From positions 186,001-250,000 of the forward strand of contig NZ_VCNA01000009.1 of assembly GCF_006170445.1 (NCBI RefSeq): a stretch of 64,000 bases of DNA, in the 5' to 3' direction. The notes beneath the pieces are model-generated. The model had not been told where the DNA came from. It made no database searches and worked only from the letters and a program-made list of their open reading frames with translations. The position numbers and the translations under genes are program-made. Positions 8,727 to 15,418 of this stretch are shown here, piece by piece (position 1 is the stretch's first letter; every line of letters starts with the position of its first letter). This DNA is from Brevibacillus dissolubilis (lineage in GTDB: Bacteria > Bacillota > Bacilli > Brevibacillales > Brevibacillaceae).

Positions 8727-9653
8727 TTACTTATTATAGAGCGATGGGGTATTCAAGTCAAGGGCGCTTCTATTGGTAAGACAGTACGCACACGTATTGC
8801 AGATGCTGATTCTTTTGCCAAAAATAGAACGGAGTGTCTCAAGTAACGCTTGCTTCTCCTCATCCAAATGAAGGATAATTTTCTCAGGGGCCAAGGTAAT
8901 CAAGGCACTGACGAGATAGTCCTCCTCCCGGCATTCCTGTTCGGAAAGACCCAGTACTGCTTCGATCTCTTCCAGTGGGATCAGCTCATCGGTCTCATCG
9001 TATAGGAGAAATTGCTTCTGCTTGTCTTCCACTACATGAACCAATGGGTATCTGGTCTCCTGCATCGAGACAAAATAACGGAGGAGCTCGACGAATTCCT
9101 GGTATTCCTTGTCCTGCACATATTGATCAATGCCGGATTGCATCGCTTCGTAAAGCTCGGCCCAGTAATCCTTGAGCCGGAAGCGGATAAACCCGTCGAG
9201 ATTCATTTCGTTTTCTTCTTGCAGGTATTCAACCACGGTACGGTAGATGCGCATTTTCCGTGAGGCATTCGGCTCCAGCTGCTCCATGATCTCGTCCTGC
9301 TCGTGAAAAACGAATTGCACGTAAGGGAGGATCTCCTCCCATTTGTTCGAAAGATCTGATTGTATTTCTTTATGTAGGCAGCGTTTGACCAGTTGCGGCT
9401 CCATCACTTGGAGGACATAATCGGTTACGACCAGAGCAACGAAAGAGCGGACGATGTCCCTGGTCTCCAACGTATACTCTTCCTGGCACCAGCTGACAAA
9501 CTGGAACCGAGTATCACCTGCGCGCATCCCTTCCCGAACCTCAATCGTCACGGGCTCGGTCTGAAGCTTCTCTTTCAGGGAATCGATGATTGAACGAAAG
9601 GCTTGGCACTGTTGCTGGTTGTCTTGCTGGAGGAACACGGAGATCGTTTGCAT
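8727..9653 (-). CDS. ytxC: YtxC-like sporulation protein
   Basis: A 308-residue, Glu-rich, soluble protein that I assign to the YtxC family from its character and from its position directly upstream of thrS, as in B. subtilis. Visible features are a predicted helical N-terminal two thirds and a C-terminal CNTCAYC segment (residues about 287-293) that could bind metal. It is annotated in the family as a putative sporulation protein; no biochemical role is known to me. GTGGGGGTGACG precedes the ATG. Its last codons hold the thrS promoter. It is divergent from the potassium channel gene. Confidence 0.7.
   Translation of the reverse strand: MQTISVFLQQDNQQQCQAFRSIIDSLKEKLQTEPVTIEVREGMRAGDTRFQFVSWCQEEYTLETRDIVRSFVALVVTDYVLQVMEPQLVKRCLHKEIQSDLSNKWEEILPYVQFVFHEQDEIMEQLEPNASRKMRIYRTVVEYLQEENEMNLDGFIRFRLKDYWAELYEAMQSGIDQYVQDKEYQEFVELLRYFVSMQETRYPLVHVVEDKQKQFLLYDETDELIPLEEIEAVLGLSEQECREEDYLVSALITLAPEKIILHLDEEKQALLETLRSIFGKRISICNTCAYCLTNRSALDLNTPSLYNK
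8733..8761 (-). promoter_or_regulatory. thrS promoter inside the ytxC 3' end
   Basis: TTGACT (8756-8761), a 17-base spacer and TATAAT (8733-8738) on the minus strand. The elements overlap the last codons of the upstream ytxC homologue and lead straight into the T-box. Confidence 0.85.
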
Positions 9654-9753
9654 GATTCGTCACCCCCACTCAGTATATAGTAAGTATATGTCCCACCTAC
9701 TCTGATATACTTTTAAAGTCTTGGTAAATCCCCTATGGAAAGGATTTGGTCCG

Positions 9754-10557
9754 ATGTGGAGGCGTGATTCGCTGCTGAAGAGAATGATATTCAGCAAGCC
9801 AATCGAATACATCATGGGGACGCTTGCGGTTCTGATCGTTCTTCTGTATTTATCCGAATTTTATTATCATGACCCACAATGGGGAAAAACGGTTGCCCTG
9901 ATCGAGACTACCATTGTATCGATTTTTGCATTCGAATATTTCATCAAGCTATGGTTTACTGACGATAAATGGGGATATATCCGTACGCATTGGATTGAAC
10001 TTTTGTCTATTATTCCGCTGTCCGTTTTCTTTCAGTCACTTAGGCTCATCCGGGTGCTGCGGATTGTGATTCTGCTGCAATATGCCTTTCATCATTGGGA
10101 GCCTGTCTTGCGGCGAAATACGTTTTTCTATGTGACTTTTCTGACCTTCAGCGTGGTCATCCTGGCCTCTTTTGCGGTGTATCATTTCGAATCGGCTGTC
10201 CCCGACCCAAGCATGGAAAATATCGGGGATGCGCTTTGGTGGAGCTGGGTCACCACGACAACGGTCGGCTATGGTGACATCACGCCAAAGACCCCGGAAG
10301 GCCGCTTGATCGCTGCTGTTCTGATGCTGGTGGGCATCTCATTCCTCGGGGTGATGACTGGTACAATTGCCAGTTATTTTATTCGAATGTTTCATAATTA
10401 TGAAAGTGTTCATGACGCTCAGCTCAAAACGATCCATCATCAGTTAAATCAGTTAGACAAGCTTACCCGTGAAGATATGGAGGATCTTCAGCAGACCCTC
10501 ATTTTTCTCTGGGAACGCGAGCAGCTGAAAAAGCAAAACAGACGGGACTTTGATTAG
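9754..10557 (+). CDS. Voltage-gated-type potassium channel
   Basis: This 267-residue membrane protein has the six-segment plan of Kv-like channels. S1 starts near residue 20, a weak S4 with regularly spaced Arg (R97, R100, R103) is at 95-108, and the pore carries the selectivity filter TTVGYGD (169-175). A coiled, charged C-terminal tail of about 50 residues may assemble the tetramer. Start ATG 9754 is chosen because AAAGGA lies nine bases before it; an upstream TTG in frame has none. No RCK/TrkA-N domain is present. It should conduct K+ and is probably voltage- or tail-modulated. Confidence 0.88.
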   Translation: MWRRDSLLKRMIFSKPIEYIMGTLAVLIVLLYLSEFYYHDPQWGKTVALIETTIVSIFAFEYFIKLWFTDDKWGYIRTHWIELLSIIPLSVFFQSLRLIRVLRIVILLQYAFHHWEPVLRRNTFFYVTFLTFSVVILASFAVYHFESAVPDPSMENIGDALWWSWVTTTTVGYGDITPKTPEGRLIAAVLMLVGISFLGVMTGTIASYFIRMFHNYESVHDAQLKTIHHQLNQLDKLTREDMEDLQQTLIFLWEREQLKKQNRRDFD

Positions 10558-10571
10558 CCGTCTGTTTTTTA
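10536..10571 (+). terminator. Terminator shared by the channel and PilZ genes
   Basis: AACAGACGG and CCGTCTGTT pair across the channel gene's stop codon and are followed by TTTTTT. The A-rich left side lets it act for the converging PilZ gene as well. Confidence 0.8.
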
Positions 10572-11039
10572 TCATGCCTGTGATTCGTATTCAGATTCGA
10601 ACTCCGGTTCAAACTGGGAACGGAAGTAATCGGTTACATCGCCTGAGAAAAAAGGCGGTCTGCTCATGATACTCGGTGTGCGCCGCAGTCTCATAGCCAA
10701 TTCGTTCATCAATCGAACCATGAAATCCTGCAGTTCATCATCAATAGTAAACATGACCCCGTACTCATACAGGTCTTCCGCCACCTCTCTACGGCGGACA
10801 GAATACCCGAGCAACCGTATCGGATACTGCAGAATGGTTACTTCAAATTCTAGAATCACATGCTGGCTGGCCGGTAGCTTGAGGTTGGACAAATAACGCA
10901 GGCCCCCGGCACTAATATTATCAATCAAAACACTGGCTGCTCCTGTTTCAATTGATTGTCCCCTCATCTCGACGATCGTCATATCGGCAAGCAAAGGGTT
11001 ATCCAGTTCAATCCGAAAAAAATTCCGACTATTCCCCAT
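10572..11039 (-). CDS. PilZ-domain cyclic-di-GMP receptor
   Basis: A 155-residue cytoplasmic protein with both c-di-GMP contact motifs of PilZ. RNFFR (residues 5-9) fits RxxxR, and NISAGG fits (D/N)xSxxG about 40 residues later. The rest is a small beta barrel (LPASQHVILEFEV, LLGYSVRRREV). The start at 11039 has AGGAGG seven bases upstream. The C-terminal 30 residues are acidic and Phe/Glu rich. Output is unknown; such single-domain proteins usually act by binding a partner. A GGDEF-EAL enzyme lies 4 kb away and an HD-GYP protein 26 kb away. Confidence 0.85.
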   Translation of the reverse strand: MGNSRNFFRIELDNPLLADMTIVEMRGQSIETGAASVLIDNISAGGLRYLSNLKLPASQHVILEFEVTILQYPIRLLGYSVRRREVAEDLYEYGVMFTIDDELQDFMVRLMNELAMRLRRTPSIMSRPPFFSGDVTDYFRSQFEPEFESEYESQA

Positions 11040-11151
11040 ATATAATCCTCCTGGTTCGGAAGGCATGCATCAAAAATCGCTGTTGACTATATTACCATTA
11101 ATTTTTAAAAAAGTCATAGGAACATAGTCTTAGGTCGAATGGTGTGGTTTG

Positions 11152-11382
11152 GAGTCGACAGCGAGTTGTGTCGAACCTTGCTTAATGAAACCCCTTTCGT
11201 AAGAAGGAGGAGCTGTCCGCTACGTAAAAATTCATGGCTAGGGTCGGGGCAAAACATCTGGGTGGTTCAAGGTAGTGAGACTATTGCCCCTGGCTGTCTC
11301 GAGGAAGTACGGACGCCATGAATTTTTTCTTCGCTGAGTAGGGGGTTTCAAAAGCAGGTTCGCCACAACTCGCTGTCGACTC
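11152..11382 (+). repeat. Structured repeat element, copy A
   Basis: A 231-base element fills the gap between the PilZ and mqnC genes. Its ends are inverted repeats beginning GAGTCGACAGCGAGTTGTG, with pairing continuing imperfectly for about 45 bases (CGAACC, TGCTT, GAAACCCC). Inside is a perfect 13-base stem, 11226-11238 with 11315-11327. The core between them shares GGGGCAAAACATCTGGGTG, GTGAGACT and TTGCCCCTG with copies B and C. It lacks the small CCCC/GGGG hairpin seen in B and C. The ORF over it is not credible as a protein. Confidence 0.8.
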
Positions 11383-11452
11383 ACGATGGATGGGATAATA
11401 AAAAACATAAAGGGAATACTTCGCTCACTCCTCCCTCCCGAAATTAACCAAA

Positions 11453-11497
11453 ATAAAAAACCTATCTCTTCCATATATATTATAGAAGAGACAGGTT
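11453..11497 (-). terminator. mqnC terminator
   Basis: AACCTGTCTCTTC and GAAGAGATAGGTT pair on the minus strand and end in TTTTTTATTT, 23 bases after the mqnC stop. Confidence 0.85.
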
Positions 11498-11519
11498 ATT
11501 GTTGAATGTCGAGTACTGA

Positions 11520-12626
11520 CTAATTTTGCATGACGAAATCTGTTTCCGCCATCTCGCCTTCTTTGAAGACGCGGAGGATTTCGTAGTTGGTGTTGCGTTG
11601 GGCCGGAATTTTGCCGGCTTGGCGGATGAGGTCAAGGATCAGATTGGTGTTGACCTTGTGGGTACATGCAGCAGCGGAGACGACGTTTTCCTCCATCATG
11701 GTGGAGCCGAAGTCATTGGCACCATAGGAGAGGGAGAGTTTGCCGAAGTCAGGGCCCACGGTTACCCAGGAAGATTGGAAGTTGGCGATGTTATCAAGCA
11801 TCAGACGGCTGATCGCCAGTGTCTTGAGGTATTCTTCCGGTGTGTTGTTGACGGCTTTCATATTGGTGTTCTCCGGCTGGAAGGTCCATGTGATGAACGC
11901 CTTGAAGCCTTTGGTCTCATCCTGTGCTTCACGGATGCGCATGAGGGAGAGGACACGCTCCTCCATCTCTTCCCCAAAACCGATAACCATCGTAGCCGTA
12001 CCATGCATGCCGACGCGGTGCGCAGCTTTTTGGATGTCGATCCACTCGGTCCACGAGCCTTTGAGACGGGAGATTTTGCGGCGGGTGCGGTCGTCGAGGA
12101 TTTCTCCGCCTGCGCCCGGCAGGGAATCAAGACCCGCTTTTTTCAGCTCGATCAGGGTCTGTTCGATGCTAAGTCCGGATACCTGTGCCATCTTCGCCAC
12201 TTCCGCTGTGGAGAAGGAGTGCATCTGAATCTTAGGGAAATGCTTCTTGATCTCACGCAGCAGGTCGAGGTAATACTCGAACGGCAGGTCTGGATTGGTG
12301 CCGCCCTGCATCAGGATTTCGGTTCCGCCCACATCAACAGTCTCTTGGATTTTTGCCAAAATCTGTTCGGTCGGAAGCACGTATCCTTCCTTGGAACCCG
12401 GCGGACGATAAAAAGCACAGAAACGGCAATACGTATCACATACGTTGGTATAGTTAATATTACGGCCGATTACGAACGTGGTAATCGGGTCTGGATGCCA
12501 TTTTTGCATGACTTGATTGGCCGCGTGACCGATTTTTTCGACCTGGTCACTTTCGAACAGGGCCAGTCCGTCTTCTAAGCCGAGCCGTTCCCCAGCCACT
12601 GCTCTCTCTAGGATTTTATCGATCAA
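11520..12626 (-). CDS. mqnC: Cyclic dehypoxanthine futalosine synthase (radical SAM)
   Basis: This 368-residue radical SAM enzyme makes cyclic dehypoxanthine futalosine in the futalosine route to menaquinone. The 4Fe-4S cysteines are C63, C67 and C70 in NVCDTYCRFCAFYR. LMQGGTNPDLPFEYY, LPGAGGEILDDRTRRKI and FITWTFQPENTNM are strongly MqnC-like. I use the TTG at 12626, which has AGGAGG eight bases upstream; an ATG 81 bases earlier would read through that site. Other futalosine genes are not in the window. Confusion with MqnE (aminofutalosine synthase) is possible but the motifs favour MqnC. Confidence 0.92.
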   Translation of the reverse strand: MIDKILERAVAGERLGLEDGLALFESDQVEKIGHAANQVMQKWHPDPITTFVIGRNINYTNVCDTYCRFCAFYRPPGSKEGYVLPTEQILAKIQETVDVGGTEILMQGGTNPDLPFEYYLDLLREIKKHFPKIQMHSFSTAEVAKMAQVSGLSIEQTLIELKKAGLDSLPGAGGEILDDRTRRKISRLKGSWTEWIDIQKAAHRVGMHGTATMVIGFGEEMEERVLSLMRIREAQDETKGFKAFITWTFQPENTNMKAVNNTPEEYLKTLAISRLMLDNIANFQSSWVTVGPDFGKLSLSYGANDFGSTMMEENVVSAAACTHKVNTNLILDLIRQAGKIPAQRNTNYEILRVFKEGEMAETDFVMQN

Positions 12627-12671
12627 AAGGATCTCCTCCTCTTCTCTGTGTTGCACTCTTAATCCTAACAC

Positions 12672-12702
12672 AAAAAAATGACCCTGCCTATTGGCAAGGA
12701 TC
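12672..12702 (-). terminator. Terminator of the 72-residue gene
   Basis: GATCCTTGCC AATA GGCAGGGTC forms a hairpin on the minus strand and is followed by a run of seven T. Confidence 0.7.
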
Positions 12703-12729
12703 GTCAAAGCTTAATTATTGAAGGCTTGT

Positions 12730-12948
12730 CTATTCAAAACCGATTTCTTCATAAACCTCTGGATCCCAGTGAATCACACAGGAAGCCAGCGGGAAATTGA
12801 TTTCTCTGGCACCGTTCGGTTTACCGTTAAAATAAATAAATTCAGTCAGGGATACACGGTCGCCTTTGACCACGATTTCACCCTTCAGCCTGGTGACACT
12901 GTTATCCGGTGCATAAAATACGATTTGGCCAGAACCAATGTTCTTCAT
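12730..12948 (-). CDS. Small protein of unknown function (72 aa)
   Basis: Starts MKNIGSGQIVFYAPD; GGGAGGT lies six bases before the ATG, and its own terminator follows. The sequence alternates hydrophobic and polar residues (KGEIVVKGDRVSLTEFIYF) like a small beta-sheet protein and ends in an acidic segment (DPEVYEEIGFE). There is no signal peptide or membrane segment. I do not recognise a family. It lies between mqnC and the divergent VTT-domain gene, with no functional hint. Confidence 0.65.
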   Translation of the reverse strand: MKNIGSGQIVFYAPDNSVTRLKGEIVVKGDRVSLTEFIYFNGKPNGAREINFPLASCVIHWDPEVYEEIGFE

Positions 12949-13082
12949 AGGGTACCTCCCAGTAATTTGAAGCCAGTATAACCTAATAGTAGTAAGAAAG
13001 TATTCACGAGTCAATGCGATTTTTCTGTCAGTTTGATGTATAATGGAATCATGATTTGTCAGAAAAAATAAAGGAGATCGAC

Positions 13083-13652
13083 ATGTTCGACCAAATCTTG
13101 CACCTATTCGAAACGTATGGTGAGTGGGGTCTGTTCACCATGGCGTTTTTAGACTCATTTATTTTGCCGGTTTCCCCACTGATCTTACAGGTAGCGATGA
13201 GCTTAAATATGCCCCATGATGCATTACTGTTTGCATTGATGTCTTTTCTCGGAACCGTAGCAGGGGCACCTGTCGGATTTATCTTAGGAAAAGTATTGGG
13301 CCGTCCGGTCATGCACAAGCTCCTCCCGAAGAAATGGACCGATGTCGCCATCGAAAAATTCCAGAAGAATGGGGACGGGTTTCTGCTGATCGGTGCCTTC
13401 ACCCCGATTCCGATCAAGGTCTTCTCGGTGCTCACGGGAGCGCTGGGATACTCATTTGCCAAACTGATGCTGTTTACGGTGCTCGGGCGCGGTGTGAAGA
13501 GCTTTTTGATCGGTACGCTGTTCTATCTGTACGGGAAACACGCCAAACAGCTGCTTGATGATTATATGGAAGTAAGTCTGTTGGGTCTGGCTTTGATCGT
13601 TGCTCTCCTCTATGTATGGTGGACTCGCCGCAAGAAAAAGAATAACGGATGA
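13083..13652 (+). CDS. VTT/DedA-superfamily membrane protein (YqaA-like)
   Basis: A 189-residue integral membrane protein of the VTT (DedA/SNARE-associated) superfamily. It has a re-entrant-loop region with FLDSFILPVSPLILQVAMSL, GxxxGxxxG small-residue patterns (GTVAGAPVGFILGKVLG), the loop GAFTPIPIKVFSVLTGALGY, and a basic C-terminus after the last TM. DedA relatives flip undecaprenyl phosphate or phospholipid head groups; for the YqaA branch the substrate is not known. AAAGGAG precedes the ATG at 13083. It has its own terminator. Confidence 0.75.
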   Translation: MFDQILHLFETYGEWGLFTMAFLDSFILPVSPLILQVAMSLNMPHDALLFALMSFLGTVAGAPVGFILGKVLGRPVMHKLLPKKWTDVAIEKFQKNGDGFLLIGAFTPIPIKVFSVLTGALGYSFAKLMLFTVLGRGVKSFLIGTLFYLYGKHAKQLLDDYMEVSLLGLALIVALLYVWWTRRKKKNNG

Positions 13653-13658
13653 TGACTC

Positions 13659-13695
13659 GCTCTGTCGCACGTTCGATGCGGCGGGCTTTTTTTTT
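13659..13695 (+). terminator. Terminator of the VTT-domain gene
   Basis: Imperfect hairpin built on TCGCA / TGCGG and GCTC / GGGC, followed by a long T run. Confidence 0.65.
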
Positions 13696-13766
13696 CTAGA
13701 CGAATCACCTATTCCGCAAACGCCAATATATTGAAAATGTATAAGGCAATCAGCGGGGGTGACAGA

Positions 13767-14198
13767 GTGGCTGTAATCAAGACGAATTCTTCAGATGTAG
13801 ACTTACTGGCCAGACTGATGCGCGCCGAAGCAGAAGGCGAAGGTCAGCTCGGCATGCTGATGGTGGGCAACGTAGGAGTAAATCGGATCAGGGCGAACTG
13901 TCTTGACTTTAAAAATATCCGTTCGGTTCGTGATATGGTGTATCAACGTCCAGGAGGCTATGAAGCCATCACCAAGTCATACTTTTATCAGCGCGCTCGT
14001 GACAGCGAACGAAGATTGGCACGCCGGGTAATCAACGGGGAGCGTCAGCATCCAGCCAGCAACTCCCTGTGGTTTTTTAAACCGTATGGCCGTTGTCCCG
14101 CCCAATGGTTTAACCAGTGGAACGCAGGGCGCTTCAAAGCACACTGTTTCTACCGACCTACCCCGGTAAACTGCAACCGAGTTTATGGAGTTTATTAA
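13767..14198 (+). CDS. cwlJ: Spore cortex-lytic hydrolase CwlJ
   Basis: A 143-residue hydrolase of the SleB/CwlJ family that degrades cortex peptidoglycan during germination and is triggered by Ca-dipicolinate. The likely catalytic Glu is E21 in LMRAEAEGEG. The family signatures LMVGNVGVNRIRANC, YFYQRARDSERRLARR and PAQWFNQW follow. Translation from GTG 13767 (GGGGGTGA just upstream) gives the family's usual N-terminus. There is no signal peptide, as expected for a coat-located protein made in the mother cell. It is followed 15 bases later by gerQ, whose product is needed to place CwlJ in the coat. Confidence 0.93.
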   Translation: MAVIKTNSSDVDLLARLMRAEAEGEGQLGMLMVGNVGVNRIRANCLDFKNIRSVRDMVYQRPGGYEAITKSYFYQRARDSERRLARRVINGERQHPASNSLWFFKPYGRCPAQWFNQWNAGRFKAHCFYRPTPVNCNRVYGVY

Positions 14199-14213
14199 AA
14201 GGAGAGAAATGTA

Positions 14214-14849
14214 ATGGAAATGAGTGTAAATCCGTACTTTGGGAATATGAACCCCAACCCTATGAATATCGCTGGAGCTCAATATGGTGGCTGTGCTGAC
14301 TGTGGCCCTGCTGGCATGATGCAATGGCAGCCACAGATGAACCCGCAAGCTGTTCCTTATATGGCTCCACAGGTACCAATGGCACCGATGGCGGAAGCTT
14401 TACAACAGATGTATGCTGCCCCTATGGCACCTCAAATGGCTCAACCATACGCTCAACCGATCTCACCTGTTCAGCCATCCGGCAGCATCATTCCAGGGGT
14501 TGTGGGGGGCGTACAGACAGCAGTCCCAGGTGCGGTCATTCCAGGAGCAGTAGCAGGCGCCGCAGCTCCATTCGTCGAAGAATCCTACATCGAGAACATT
14601 CTGCGGATGAACCTCGGCAAAGTGGCTACGATTTATCAAACCTTTGAAAATAACCAAGAATGGAATGCCAAAGTCTTCAAAGGCGTCCTCGAAGCAGCCG
14701 GGCGTGACCACATCATTATCAGCGATCCGCAGACCGGCAGACGATATCTCCTCCTCATGGTAAATCTGGATTACATCACGTTTGATGAGCCGTTGGAATA
14801 CATTGCTCCCCCTACTCCAGGCGGGATTGTTGCCCCAACCAGACGTTAG
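14214..14849 (+). CDS. gerQ: Spore coat protein GerQ
   Basis: A 211-residue protein with a conserved C-terminal domain (about 125-195: EESYIENILRMNLGKVATIY through GRRYLLLMVNLDYITFDE), the GerQ signature. The N-terminal 120 residues are low complexity, rich in Met, Pro, Gln, Ala and Tyr. AAGGAGAG precedes the ATG. GerQ anchors CwlJ in the coat, and the two genes form an operon. In B. subtilis, lysines near the GerQ N-terminus are cross-linked by transglutaminase; here all lysines lie in the C-terminal domain. Confidence 0.9.
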   Translation: MEMSVNPYFGNMNPNPMNIAGAQYGGCADCGPAGMMQWQPQMNPQAVPYMAPQVPMAPMAEALQQMYAAPMAPQMAQPYAQPISPVQPSGSIIPGVVGGVQTAVPGAVIPGAVAGAAAPFVEESYIENILRMNLGKVATIYQTFENNQEWNAKVFKGVLEAAGRDHIIISDPQTGRRYLLLMVNLDYITFDEPLEYIAPPTPGGIVAPTRR

Positions 14850-14852
14850 ACC

Positions 14853-14888
14853 CAAAAAAGACTCTCTTTTCCAGAGAGTCTTTTTTTT
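14853..14888 (+). terminator. cwlJ-gerQ terminator
   Basis: AAAAAAGACTCTCT and AGAGAGTCTTTTTTTT form a strong hairpin four bases after the gerQ stop. Confidence 0.92.
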
Positions 14889-14967
14889 GTAAATTCTCAT
14901 CAATTGATGTTTATGTCCTATTCAAAGAGGGTACATAAGTAGGGAATTAGTAGTACGGAGGGATAAT

Positions 14968-15297
14968 ATGAATCACAATGCTTTGGGATTTAATCCCATC
15001 GAACAGAAAAAGCAGATGGTAAGAGACCTAGTTGCCCTGATCGATAAAGTACCTGATAACGATAACCCCCACTCCATTCGACAGTTCATTGCCTATCTGA
15101 ACGGTTTGTTGCGGACCAAAGGAGTTGTCCCGCCAACCACCGAGATCATGACCATCATCAAGCAGCAGAAACCGCAATTATATCATGCAACCCGCCTGAA
15201 TCTGACATCATCAAGCCATTTACAGATCCTGTTTCAAATCACCATGGACCCTGCACTCGCAGCAAGCCGTCTTCAGGAATTCGTGAAAAAACAATAA
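14968..15297 (+). CDS. Small helical protein of unknown function (109 aa)
   Basis: A soluble protein with GGAGGG before the ATG and a terminator just after its stop. It is mainly helical with a basic character and contains VRDLVALIDKVPDNDNPHS and IKQQKPQLYHATRLNL. No signal peptide, membrane segment or known motif was recognised. It stands alone between gerQ and the GGDEF-EAL gene. Confidence 0.65.
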   Translation: MNHNALGFNPIEQKKQMVRDLVALIDKVPDNDNPHSIRQFIAYLNGLLRTKGVVPPTTEIMTIIKQQKPQLYHATRLNLTSSSHLQILFQITMDPALAASRLQEFVKKQ

Positions 15298-15316
15298 TTG
15301 AAAAAATGACATTTGA

Positions 15317-15345
15317 CCCATCCCAATCCGGTATGGGCTTTTTTA
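15317..15345 (+). terminator. Terminator after the 109-residue gene
   Basis: CCCAT and ATGGG flank a ten-base loop and are followed by CTTTTTTATT. Confidence 0.6.
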
Positions 15346-15418
15346 TTGCGACCAAAAGCACACAACTGAAATAGTATAGTCCTAGGGCAAACTTTTGAGA
15401 AATGAGTGATCGGACTTC

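Noticed and set aside
7278-8846. 522-codon plus-strand ORF opposite thrS and its leader
   Set aside because: It is antisense to a secure tRNA synthetase and T-box leader, has no ribosome site and its composition mirrors the codon bias of thrS.
15360-15418. Possible c-di-GMP (GEMM) riboswitch before the GGDEF-EAL gene (GGGCAAAC and a GAGA loop)
   Set aside because: The second conserved GACGCAAAGC part is missing and the segment is too short for the aptamer.
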